Positions 44,332 to 54,256 of a DNA stretch of 64,000 nucleotides are shown here, one piece after another. Position 1 is the first letter of the stretch; each line of letters opens with the position of its first letter. The translations under genes were made by a program, and so were the position numbers. The stretch comes from Gari tellinella (lineage: Eukaryota; Mollusca; Bivalvia; Cardiida; Psammobiidae): assembly GCA_922989275.2 (NCBI GenBank), contig OV277856.1, positions 89,485,038 to 89,549,037 of the forward strand. The letters are read 5' to 3'. The notes below the pieces were generated by a model. The model made no database searches. It was not told the DNA's origin and saw only the letters and a list, made by a program, of their open reading frames with translations.

Positions 44332-44724
44332 GTATTTACAGTTTCACCATTAGTGTGTAAAAGAGATAGAAGTATATCCCTCTGGACTCTTTCCATTTGC
44401 AGGTTCTCCAACATAATTAAACTAATTCTGTTTGATCTCCCCTAATGTACATATAGATGAATCAGAAAAGCTATATACTGTCCACTTTATCACCTAGAGC
44501 TGGGAGATGGGACGTTCTATTTGATTACTGGTGATATTTTTCTATTTCCTAGAAGTAATAAAGAACAATCTAGCATCAAATTCATCACCTGCAATAACGG
44601 CATTAATATATACTAAGTACTAACACTGAGAATAAATATACAGTTATGTATGTTATTGTCAAGCCTCTATTACAACTCATATACAGCAGCATTATCATAA
44701 TCTTAGAGATCATGATTTCCCTTC
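44332..44724. other. Nothing recognised
   Basis: AT-rich, no exon or repeat family seen. Confidence 0.4.
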
Positions 44725-45155
44725 TACAGTAAAACCTCTCTATTATGACGACTAAAATGAAGTCTAATTAACTGCATAAAAGACAGGTGACAGCTTAAAG
44801 CAAGGTGAACGTAAAACAGAAAGGAGCTTTCTGTTTTACATTCACCTTGCTTTAAGCAGTCTCCTGCCTTAACTCTTTCCTCCCTGAAACCAGTTTCCAT
44901 TTTAGTCTGGTCCATTTCTGACTTTTAAGGGTTGTTTTTGTCAATGTTTGGAATTATGACAAACAGTGAAGACCCTGATCAGGGGGCTCCTTTCGGAGCC
45001 CTCTAATCTGGGTTTTCACTGTTTGCCTAGGACAAGTGTACTTTTTACATGTACACTGTTTGAAAACGACGCCAATATGCGGGACTAGGGTTCAAAGAGT
45101 TAAACACCTGATAATGAACACAATTTAGTGGTGGTAATAGAGCGTGTGTACTGTA
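44725..45155. mobile_element. Family B MITE hosting a D element
   Basis: Left end tacagtaaaacctctctatt, right end gtggtaatagagcgtgtgta ctgta. Core arms ggtgaacgtaaaacag / ctgttttacattcacc differ once. D entered at ctgccTTAAacacc just outside the hairpin. Confidence 0.9.
44869..45103 (+). mobile_element. Family D MITE nested in B
   Basis: TTAA both sides. Lacks about 16 bp of the usual 'actttaaatggacaattcc' block near its left end. Hairpin tip ggctcctttcggagcc. Confidence 0.93.
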
Positions 45156-45170
45156 TGTAGAGTTCCCTGT

Positions 45171-45310
45171 TTAACCCTTATGAGGACGTACACTCCTTTA
45201 CAACAGTGTGTCTTTGAAGTATACTCTTGTTATATACAGTGTAGACCAAGACTAGAGGGCTCCTATAAGAGCCCTCTGATCAAGGTCTACAATGCTTGTT
45301 ATTTTGAAAT
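45171..45310 (-). mobile_element. D-related fragment
   Basis: TTAA then cccttatgaggacgtacac, then the hairpin cagtgtagaccaagactagag / ctctgatcaaggtctacaatg. No right end recognised. Confidence 0.6.
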
Positions 45311-45646
45311 ATAAATTTTATTTTTCATGGTTGTTTGTTCAGTAATAGGGTCCATGCATATCAAGACAATATTAGTTTCATGTCTTAAATACTGGAAATG
45401 CATTTCTTTTTAAAATGATCGCTTACAGGTTTCACTGTAATAATATCATCCAAAACTAAAGTACATAAACATAGAGTTTTGTTTTGGTTGAGCTGTTTGT
45501 GGCTACCATGAATCACACTCCTAGTATGAAACCTGATCCCGTTTGGTCCTGGAGTGTTTGATGTCAGGAATTTGTCAAACCATCTTCACAGTAGTTTTTA
45601 TGACCGACACATCTATTTGATATCAGATACTTTACATCTTACCTAA
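45311..45646. other. Nothing recognised
   Basis: No exon or repeat seen beyond possible D flank at its start. Confidence 0.4.
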
Positions 45647-45879
45647 TTCAACCCTTTCCTCATAATAGACATTAAAGTTCAACAGCGTTTAAGGCAGTAT
45701 ACTATTAAAAGCTAGATGAAAGTAAAGCAGAAAGCTCCTCATGGAGCTTTCTGCTTTACTTTCATCTTGCTTTGAAGTACCACCTGTGTTCAACACCATC
45801 AATGAATAATTTTGTATGGTGCTTATGTGGAAGAGTTATTAGAAGCCTCCAAGGATTCATCTGTGTAAGAAAGGGTTAA
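45647..45879. mobile_element. Family L: TTAA-type ends around a B-type core
   Basis: Left end ttcaaccctttcctcataat (TTAA mutated), right end gtgtaagaaaggg then TTAA. The core at 45709-45773 is a perfect palindrome, agatgaaagtaaagcag / ctgctttactttcatct, with tip agctcctcatggagct. That core matches B and I, but the ends are of the TTAA class. Confidence 0.78.
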
Positions 45880-46126
45880 CTCTTTCCTCCCTGAAACTTT
45901 AAATGGACAATTCCAGTTTCCATTTTAGTCTAGTCCATTTCTGACTTTTAAGGGTTGTTTTTGTCAATGTTTGGCTTTATGACAAACAGTGAAGACCCTG
46001 ATCAGAGGGCTCCTTTTGGAGCCCTCTGATCTGGGTCTTCACTGTTTTCACAGGACAAGGTTACTATTCACAGGTACACTGTTTGAAAAGGACGCCTATA
46101 TGCGGGACTAGGGTTCAAAGGGTTAA
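45876..46126 (+). mobile_element. Family D MITE, abutting L
   Basis: Its left TTAA is the right TTAA of L. Ends ctctttcctccctgaaac and gggactagggttcaaaggg; tip ggctccttttggagcc. Confidence 0.95.
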
Positions 46127-46348
46127 TGTAGTATTGTCCTAATAAGATGGCGCCAACGTAGGTCAGTTGATGTGAATAGACGATAGTTCTACAGAGAGTA
46201 CCAATATTGAGTAATGACTGACAATGGCTGCATCTCAATAGAGGCATACTACCTTAAAATTAATCTAAATTATTGTTACTGGCAATATGGTTGCTAGGTG
46301 GCCAATATCATGGCAGGAGAAGAGTCAGTATCAGTAACTGCTACCAGC
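46127..46348. other. Unclassified; contains aagatggcgccaacg
   Basis: The AAGATGGCGCC string at 46143 resembles a YY1-type promoter motif, but no transcript evidence can be read here. Confidence 0.3.
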
Positions 46349-46541
46349 TACAGTCGAACTTTGATATCTCGAACTCGATTAAATCGAACATACCTGTATT
46401 TCAAAGTTAAAACGCTGCTAAGCCGTGTTTTAACTTTGAAACACGGGTATGTTCTAACCGAGCTTGAAAAAAGGCAATTCATGTTTTGAAGTATTGGATA
46501 TTTCGAGTTAAGCGAGTTCGAGATATCAAAGTTCCACTGTA
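46349..46541. mobile_element. Family G palindromic MITE (TA-type)
   Basis: TA-flanked ends cagtcgaactttgatatctc and gagatatcaaagttccactg, extended by cgaactcga / cgagttcga. The core palindrome at about 46391-46452 pairs cctgtatttcaaagttaaaa with ttttaactttgaaacacggg. Confidence 0.92.
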
Positions 46542-47367
46542 GGTTATTTCATCTACCTTCCTGAAATCAGATCACCACATTTTTGTAAGATGAAATCTGA
46601 ACAATCTTTACAGTAATCTATCTATTGCAATAAGAGTAGCACACAGCTTTATCAAATACTATTTACACCTGTCATAATTGTGGCAGATGGAGGGCCGTAA
46701 CTCTTGGGTGCCTGCTCAGGGTATCTAGCTAGTTAGCAAACCTGGTTAGGATATGCATAAAACATTGATACAAAGTTTGGTTAAGGTCTCAAATAGAAAA
46801 GTGTACCAATATATAACTAAGAGTGAAAACTTCAATTTAAGCACCATAACTTTATTAAATTTGTGGGTAATCTAGCTAATTAGAGAACTCAGCCAATTAG
46901 TATGACCATACATTAATTGTAACCAAATTTTTTGATGACTGGATGAATTATTGAGCAAAAACCAAATTCTGTATGCAAAAACCATAGGAAGATTCATTAA
47001 TATTTTTTTACAGATCAGAATTTGTTTATAAGCCTACTATCCTATAGAAATAACATTTGTAAACACTTCACATATATTAGTGGCATCTCATTTTGGTCTA
47101 CACAGTGTATTCTTATATACATTTTTTCAGTGATTTAAATTTGAAACTAACAGCAAGTACTTATCCTATTTTGCCAGCAGAGAGAATTAAATGCCTCAAT
47201 TATTGCTGAGAATGAGAACATGTTTACTGTCAGTTTATCTGTCTACAGCAGACGTGATCTAAGACTGATAAGGAACAGGTTCAATCCTCTATACAGTGTT
47301 CTCTCTCTTCCAGCATGCAAAAGTAATACAGCTCTCTCCTGATCACCATAGTAACCATGTCAACAAG
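46542..47367. other. No gene recognised
   Basis: 46680-46990 ('gagggccgtaactcttgggt' and following) has the look of another dispersed repeat, but no second copy is present in this window. Confidence 0.35.
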
Positions 47368-47574
47368 TTAACCCATTTAAGCCTAACTAGTATGTACTAA
47401 AGAGGACATTGGCAAACAGTGTAGACCCTGAGACACAACATCTCATCAGGGTGTACACCGTTTGCTATTTCATATGAAATGTACTGCTGTATGGATAAAC
47501 ACAGACATAAAAGAGAATATTCTAGGCAGCGCGAAGGGAGAGTTTATAGCAATATCCAGGCATAAATGGGTTAA
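47368..47574. mobile_element. Family M (TTAA-type) with core 2-like hairpin
   Basis: TTAA both sides; ends cccatttaagcctaact and ccaggcataaatggg. Hairpin gcaaacagtgtagaccctga / tcagggtgtacaccgtttgc with a gacacaacatc centre. Confidence 0.75.
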
Positions 47575-48805
47575 TAACATACACATGTAGGGCAAAGCAG
47601 TAAACTTACATAGATCTTAAAAAAGGCCAGGCAATTATCTCCAATTGATTTAATATTGTAGTTATTATACCAAAGGATTTAATGATTTTCATGGTAAATT
47701 TCCCTTTCGACAGTAAACAAAATATGTGACCTAGCTTTCAGCAATTTCCATACTGCAAACACAGTCCAACCAATGTTGAGCAAGCCTTCAATAACAATGC
47801 ATGGAGATCTTGTGGTGACAAGGTGGCCATTTAATAGAGCCTTTTTCATTTTATCTGATAAACTGCTGATGGAACAATTTAATGTATGTAACCTAAACTT
47901 GGATCTTCATAGTTTACATGTTTGACCTTACCAGCAATAAAATTTAATTGATATTTTATTATAATTTAAATGGACAATTTCTTTCAATAAGGGAATGCTT
48001 CTGTCATTTATACCATTTTTTACCAACGTGTATACAAGGAATTAACCACCCCAGAGACTAAGAATTTGCAGCTTGATATAATGTAAAGAACGCCATATTT
48101 CTTTGCGTGGTCGCTGTACATTGGTTTTACTGTAGTCTAATTAGTTTTTTTGGAATTATTTACGAGGAAATGGAAAACCCATCTGAAATACAGCTGTAAT
48201 AATATGTTCTGATCAGCTGCCAAGAAATAAAAAGTTGTTTACCGTACCTATAGTACAGTCAGATAAATGTGAACTCTTACAGTGCTGGGGAGGGATCTGA
48301 CTTGCTTCTGCAATTAAACAGATTCGGATCAGACAAACAATAATTTTAGTAGCTTGGTTTCTGATTGAGATCCAAATTGTGTCAGTCAGATCATATTTCT
48401 AGGCATATACAAAAGGACAGAGTACATTTTTGTGTTTCTGCTGAAACAATTGGTCTTAAAGCTGACAATTCAAAGAGTTCAGAGAAAACTAGAACATATT
48501 AATCTTCATGTATAGAATATGATTTCTTTCCTCAATAGTTGGAGATAAAGAGACCATTTTAAATAATAGTGTCTTAACAAAGCCCATTGTTGTAACTATT
48601 TCTGATGAATACTCACACCATTTCATTTGCTGAAGGCATAACAGGGGAAATGTTGGAATATTTTTGTTTACTCTTTATTATCTGGAGTCCAGTCTTTAAC
48701 CCTTGTTTCTTTAACCACATGGTGGAAAATGGTATATATGTACCTTTTGAAGGTGGAAAGATAAAAGTGGAAACACAAGATTGACTGTAGATTTTAAAGG
48801 GTTAG
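47575..48805. other. No gene recognised
   Basis: AT-rich and mostly unclassified; a degraded core 2 arm lies near 48310-48380. Confidence 0.4.
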
Positions 48806-49057
48806 TTAACCCATTACCTCTTAGCCTATTTCTTGCTTCGAAAACAGGTGACCACTTAAAGCAGGTTGAAAGTAAAGCAGAATGTGCCTTAAGGCACATT
48901 CTGCTTTACTTTCAGCCTGCTTTAAGCTACCATCTTCTAGGATATGGAAAATATTTCTTTTGGTACATATTCTTTGCTGTATAAACTGGAACTATTTTCT
49001 TCAGTGGAGGAATAAGTAAGAGGCGTAAAAAGGCGTTTTTAAGGGGTAATGGGTTAA
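48806..49057 (+). mobile_element. Family A MITE, well preserved
   Basis: TTAA-flanked, ends cccattacctcttagcc and taaggggtaatggg; tip gtgccttaaggcac, perfect arms. Confidence 0.94.
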
Positions 49058-49274
49058 GTACATTTTGACACATTTAAACTTTGGACAGTCTGACCATTGT
49101 ACTCAGGGTGTATTGGAATTGAACATTTTTCTAAAACATACAATTTAAAACATTATTAACATCAATACCTTTGACCTGTCTCTGATTACAGACTGATTCT
49201 GTTCTGGCCTGCTTGTTTCCAAACAATAACAACAGGACTGACAAACAATAAGGGTGCAGTGTATCAAAGAAAGA

Positions 49275-49548
49275 TTAACCCATTACCCCATTACCCCCAT
49301 TGCCCGGAAGATTAACCCATTACCCCATTGCCTATTTCTAATTTTGAAAACAGGTTATACCATTTAAATCAGGTTGAAAGTAAAGCAGAATGTGCCTCAG
49401 GTGCATTCAGCTTTACTTTCAGCCTGCTTTAAGCTACAATCTGCCAGGTTATAGACAGTTTATCTTATGGTGCATATTCATGACTGTGAGGTGGACCTAT
49501 ATTCTTCAGTGGAGGAAAACAAAGGTGTAATTATGGAGTAATGGGCTA
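49275..49548 (+). mobile_element. Family A MITE with a repeated left terminus
   Basis: The left end occurs twice: TTAA+cccattaccccattac at 49275 and again at 49312, separated by cccccattgcccggaaga. The right end has lost its TTAA (atgggcta). Core tip gtgcctcaggtgc. Confidence 0.85.
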
Positions 49549-49611
49549 TGTTTAACCTTTGGAAATGAACCAGTTACATTTTGTAATTTAAGCTAAAATT
49601 AAAACACTGCA

Positions 49612-49697
49612 GCACATTCTGCTTCACTTTCATCCTACTTTAAATTGTCGCCTGTTTTCAAAACTAGAAAGAGGCTACAGTATGGAGTAATGGGTTA
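49612..49697 (-). mobile_element. Family A, terminal fragment
   Basis: cacattctgcttcactttca then aactagaaagaggctacag tatggagtaatggg; only the right part of a reverse copy. Confidence 0.65.
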
Positions 49698-50214
49698 GAG
49701 TATTGTATCATATTGTTTTAACAATCAGTCACATCATGAGCTACCGGTAGCTTTCTTTTTCACAACAACATGGAGCACCAGCATTGAGCTATCGAATTTC
49801 TGTCACAAATATCATTTGATGGAATATCACATGGCAAACTTTGCATGTCAATGTCACATAGCTAATGGCACACCAAAAACCATACAAAAGAAACTGGTGT
49901 AGAAAATCTACAACCAAGTCATCCCAGAAGACCTCTCTTATCATTCTTTGTGGCACAAATTACATTTCATCTCACCAGCCTGCCCCCAACTGTCAATATT
50001 CTTATCCAATTTATGTCTGGTTACAGAAAAAGTCCAGCTATTATATATTAAATCAAAGACTTGCTGATAGTGTTACAAGGGACATGGCAGTTTGAAAGCA
50101 GGATGAATGTAAAGCAGGAAGATCTATGGTGTTAAAGACAGGTGGAAAATTAAAGTAAGAGAAAAGTAAAGCAGAAAGGTCCTAAATGAGCTTCTGCACT
50201 ACATTTATATTGCT
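49698..50214. other. No gene; decayed core 1 hairpin at 50130-50214
   Basis: ggtgttaaagacaggtgg ... agtaaagcagaaaggtcc ... cttctgcactacatttat. The plus-strand ORF at 49865-50095 has no supporting features. Confidence 0.45.
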
Positions 50215-50451
50215 TTAACCTATTACCAGAATTGCATTAAAACTCCTTTACACCTTTATTTTATTCCTCCAGTGAAGAAATCAGTTCAACTTTATACAGT
50301 CATGAATATGCACCATTAGAAATACTTTCCATATCCTAGCAAATGGTAGCTTAAAGCAGGCTGAAAGTAAAGCAGAATGCACCTTTCAGCCTGCTGTAGG
50401 TGGTCACCTGTCTTAAAGACTGGAAACAGGCCATGGAGTAAGAAGGGTTAA
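50215..50451 (-). mobile_element. Family A MITE, shortened hairpin
   Basis: TTAA both sides. The inner hairpin is deleted (gtaaagcagaatgcacc then tttcagcctgctgtagg). The ends are diverged (cctattaccagaattgc; agtaagaaggg). Confidence 0.82.
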
Positions 50452-51275
50452 GGCATACCTACCTTTAACGCCATTATTGAATCTTTCGAGTTACTTGGCA
50501 TTTCATCTGGATCATGATCCAAACTGTTTCCATGGGTAATTACTGTTTCGTTGTTAGCTTGCAAAGAGTTAACAGGCATATCAAGGCAAAACAAAACGGT
50601 AATTATGGTAACATTAGGTAAGTCAGGTGTCAATGTGTAGGGAGAATCTGTAATACAATCTGAAGGGCCTGGAGGAGACAGGAAACATGACCAACGACTG
50701 TGACATTCCACTATAATGGAAGTTTTCAGCACTCTAGCGTTCAATGTACAACGAGTGAGAGAGAGAGAACTGAGTACGAGTGTTCCAGGGCTGGTGCATT
50801 CAGCATCTGGGTGATATACCAATGAAGAGTGACGTTTTCACTCTTTCTCTAGACTAAGTGTCTATAGTCATTAAACGTACCAGTAGCTATTTTCTAAATG
50901 CAGAATTCAATACAGCCAATCTTGCCATCAGCATCGACTCATTATTATCAAAGCATGGAGTTATCTTGAGACAAGTGAATGCTGAACTTCTGCATGACTT
51001 TCGGTTTGCATTAAGCTCTGCCACCCGTTATAAAGACTTGAAATAGACATATGACTTAACTTTTATCCCTTAGTAATCACAGTGTATTATGTTAAGTAAC
51101 TTATAATGAAAACAGGAAATTATTTTTAATAATTGTCCTGTGTTACATAACCATTGACCCTTATGCAGGAAACCAGTATATTGATTGTACACTCTGAGGA
51201 GCAAAGGGCACCTGAAGGTCTGCATTACCTTTTGTTTTACCTGGCTTCTTCTGAGTGGTATCATCACAGGTTTAC
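50452..51275. other. No gene supported
   Basis: The 124-codon minus ORF (50448-50822) overlaps the A terminus and a core 2 fragment (gatcatgatccaaactgttt at about 50511), so it is treated as chance. Confidence 0.4.
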
Positions 51276-51616
51276 TTAACCCTTTACTTCATAGCTTGTT
51301 TCTAGTTTTAACCACTGATAACGACTGATAGGAGGTTGAAAGTAAAGCAGAATAAAGGTAAAGGTAAGCTTTATTTAACGTCGCATATGGTAAACAATCA
51401 ACATAATTAAAGCTCATGAGCTTTTTTGCGACAAACAAGGTATCCATTAACATGCATAAAGTGCCTTAAAACTTTTTTAAGGTACCATCTGCTAGGAAAT
51501 AGTAAAATTTCATATGGCACTGTGATGTTCATGACTGTATAAAGCTGACCTATTGTCTTTAGTGCAAGAATAAATTAAAGGCATAAAAAGACATAATTCA
51601 TGGGGTAATGGGTTAA
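51276..51616 (+). mobile_element. Family A MITE with an insertion in the hairpin
   Basis: TTAA-flanked. After gtaaagcagaat the palindrome is replaced by about 107 bp (about 51354-51460: aaaggtaaaggtaagctt, ttaacgtcgcatatggt ...), then gtgccttaaaac resumes. The insert resembles the 3' part of a SINE in reverse; class unproven. Confidence 0.75.
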
Positions 51617-51726
51617 TAAAAGCTTTGAAGCAGAAAGCTATCTCTTGCCAATCTGAAGATATTATACTGACACCAAAGGGCGCTTTCTTCACTACCTTTG
51701 TGTATTTCACATTTAGCAATCGATTA

Positions 51727-52125
51727 GCAATCGATTACCCCACTAACTATAAGTGATGTGTATACACCTCATTTACAGTGTACTTGTGAAGAGTACACTT
51801 GTCATGTGCAAATTGTGTAGACCCTGACTTGAGTGCTCTTACAGAGTCTGTACTGTTTGTCATTTTGCAAAAGTTAGTAACAGGAATTCAGGGCTCCAGA
51901 TAAGAGGTAGTTTTTCCAACAAATCCCACATTTTCTCACTATTTTTTAGCACCAAATCCTATGGTGTTACTACTCATTAGAATCGTCTCGAAGAGACGAT
52001 TCTAATGAGTAGTGACACCATAGGGTTTAATTCAGAAATAAAGCTTTTAGTTTTTGAAAAACTACCCTTATCTGGTGCTCTCGGAATTGTCCATTTGAAG
52101 CTAATCAGGGGTGAATGAGTTTACA
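51727..52125 (-). mobile_element. D-related element hosting K
   Basis: Left part has gtgtacttgtgaagagtaca, cttgtcatgtgcaaattgtg, tagaccctgacttgagtgc. The right part resumes with ggaattgtccatttgaagc. K3 is inserted at ggaatt. Confidence 0.65.
51889..52080. mobile_element. Family K (hAT-like) foldback MITE, copy 3
   Basis: Ends cagggctccagataagaggt and ctacccttatctggtgctc. The centre (about 51954-52028) is a long near-perfect palindrome: tcctatggtgttactactca / tgagtagtgacaccataggg with ttagaatcgtctcg / agagacgattctaa inside. Flanks caggaatt and tcggaatt fit an 8-bp duplication with two changes. Confidence 0.88.
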
Positions 52126-52477
52126 TATGAATGAGTGCCTTAGACAAGGAAAATGGTATTATCCTTAAGCTTCTTGACTTAAATATTGGCATAATATAAT
52201 AACCAAGATAAACAGTTTGAATTGTGAGAATGAAATTCTTAAAGTATTGCATTCATGTGGAAGTTATTACAAAATTATGAACGTTAAGCCTCCATTTAAG
52301 CCAATGAGATTAGTTCTGTATTTTGTTCTCAATACAATGACCAAAGCTATTTGATGGGATCTGCAAAATGTTTGAGCCGAGAGCAGTTATACAGTCAAAC
52401 CTGTATAGAATGCAAACAGTGTAAACACAGATCAAAAATACCAAATCGTCGGTCTTGTTTTGTATTCAATTTGGACA
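52126..52477. other. Nothing recognised
   Basis: No exon or repeat family seen apart from a lone 'cagtcaaacctgtatagaat' end-like string at 52393. Confidence 0.4.
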
Positions 52478-53465
52478 TACAGTTCAGGGGTGTAAATTTT
52501 TTTCAAAAGCTAAACGCCCTGTAGGACTAGTAACTACTGAAATCAACTCGCCCTTCTGCAACTTTCGCTCGTTCGTGAATTTTCATATATACATTTTGTA
52601 ATTCATATGAACAAAAATATTAACTTATAGGAACATACTGTTCAACTCTTTCATCACTTAAGTAACTCTTGTGGGTCTTGTCATTATTTCGACATCCCTG
52701 CTAACGCCGCTATTTTACTCCGAAGAACGACTGTAAGATAGTATTGTTAGTTTGTTTACATTTTGATATGTAGCGGGAAAACTTACGGTGCTTCCGTTTT
52801 TTTTCGGCATGTGAAATTTTGACTCGTTCAAATTAGGTACGAAATCGTCAAAGCTTTATATTAAGAAATGTTCGCAGTTTGACGGGATGATTGAACAATA
52901 AAACACATTATAACATTGTTATGCATACTTTAATTTCATAATTCGGATAAATATTTGAACCATCGCTCGACACTTTTAACACAAATAAACCTTTTTGGGC
53001 CGAAACTTTCGTACTTCGAAGGCCAAATAAGATGAAACAAGTAGATGCCCGTGAATCGGAAAGCCTCTAACTTCTTCGTTGATAATAGTGAAATGTACAA
53101 CATTGTAGAAAATGTGTCTTTGATGTTGACATACGCGGAGAATTTCAGCTGTTTTAATTTGCACTCTAATTACACTGCGCAAAGCTATTAGTTAGGAAAA
53201 TACCAGACCAAAAGATCCACTCGCCCTGAAGGTCGAGCATATATTTGAAAGCACTCGCCCGACTTCAAAACCTACTCGCATTGGCGAGCGGGGGAGTGGA
53301 ATTTTACACCCCTGCAGTTGGAACTCGATACTTCCAAATTATTCATATTTTTTTAGTTGAATTTCACTAACGTGGTCTTACTTAAGTTAAACATGCTAAG
53401 TCTAACTTTGAAATACGGGTAAGTTTAACTTTGAAGTGATTTCGAATAATTGAGTTTCCACTGTA
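52478..53465. mobile_element. Family G MITE split by a hAT-like element
   Basis: Left TA+cagtt at 52478-52484; the continuation ggaactcgatacttccaaat starts at 53320. The right end is aattgagtttccactgta. The core palindrome is partly kept (ctaactttgaaatacgggta). Confidence 0.78.
52485..53314. mobile_element. hAT-like non-autonomous element nested in G
   Basis: Ends caggggtgtaaattt and gaattttacacccctg, inverted. Direct repeats of cagtt lie immediately outside (52480-52484, 53315-53319). The 830-bp interior holds actcgccc / gggcgag-type motifs near both ends and no convincing transposase. A 5-bp duplication is short for hAT (usually 8, sometimes 5-6). Confidence 0.75.
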
Positions 53466-53915
53466 ATTTTATTTGTGTATGAATGAATATGAGTAATCCT
53501 CATACTCCACAACAATTTATAGAATATCAATAGACAGAATACTTCAGCCATGTAATTAGGCTATTAGCAACATAACCCATGTGCCTGAGTAAGATATCGG
53601 AAAAAACTTGCATTCTCTGCTTTGATCCTAGAATGCACTAAGTAAGAATAAGCATTATGCATTAGCAGTCTTCTCAATATCGGTTTGCTTTACCCAATTT
53701 AAGCCTGGATACTTCCAGTAAGATTATTTAGGGAAGGATAGCAGTGTTTTAGCTCAGCCAATAATGTCATCAATTAGGTGAAATTTTTAAAGCTGTACAA
53801 GACACTAGAGGACAAAATGATAAGATGCAGTAATTTGATATATTTTCTTAAGGCAGCTTTATACACAAATACGGTAACACAAAAATACCCTTAGAAGCCC
53901 TAATTATACTGTTGC
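53466..53915. other. Nothing recognised
   Basis: AT-rich with no repeat or exon seen. Confidence 0.4.
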
Positions 53916-54121
53916 TTAACCCATTACCCCATAAATATGCCTTTTTACACCTTTAATTTATTCCTCCACTGAAGAAAATAGCTCTTAATTCTAATATGGA
54001 ATGTGAGAAATAGTATCTATATAGGTTAAACCAGGCTGAAAAGTAAAGCAGAATGTGCCTTATGCTTTAGGTGGTCACCTAACTTCAAAACTAGAAAGAA
54101 GGCTATGGAGTAAAGGGTTAA
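53916..54121 (-). mobile_element. Family A MITE, deleted
   Basis: TTAA both sides, good left end cccattaccccataaatatg. The right arm of the core is missing (agcagaatgtgccttatgct ttaggtggtcacc). Confidence 0.85.
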
Positions 54122-54241
54122 AGATTTTCTTTTCACTGGTTCAGTTTGAGGTTACATAAAGACAAATGAAGTGTTTATAAAGTTCTATTGGAATTTGTCT
54201 CTTTGAAAGAAACTTCTCTAGAAACATTGTAACAAGACTTT

Positions 54242-54256
54242 TCTTCCTTCAAATTT
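54242..54256. repeat. Target-site duplication of the LINE, 3' side
   Basis: tcttccttcaaattt, identical over 15 bp to 58042-58056. It abuts the LINE poly-A tail (T run on this strand). Confidence 0.93.

Noticed and set aside
50448..50822. 124-codon minus-strand ORF
   Set aside because: Begins in unique sequence and ends in an A element terminus and a core 2 fragment; no recognisable domain.
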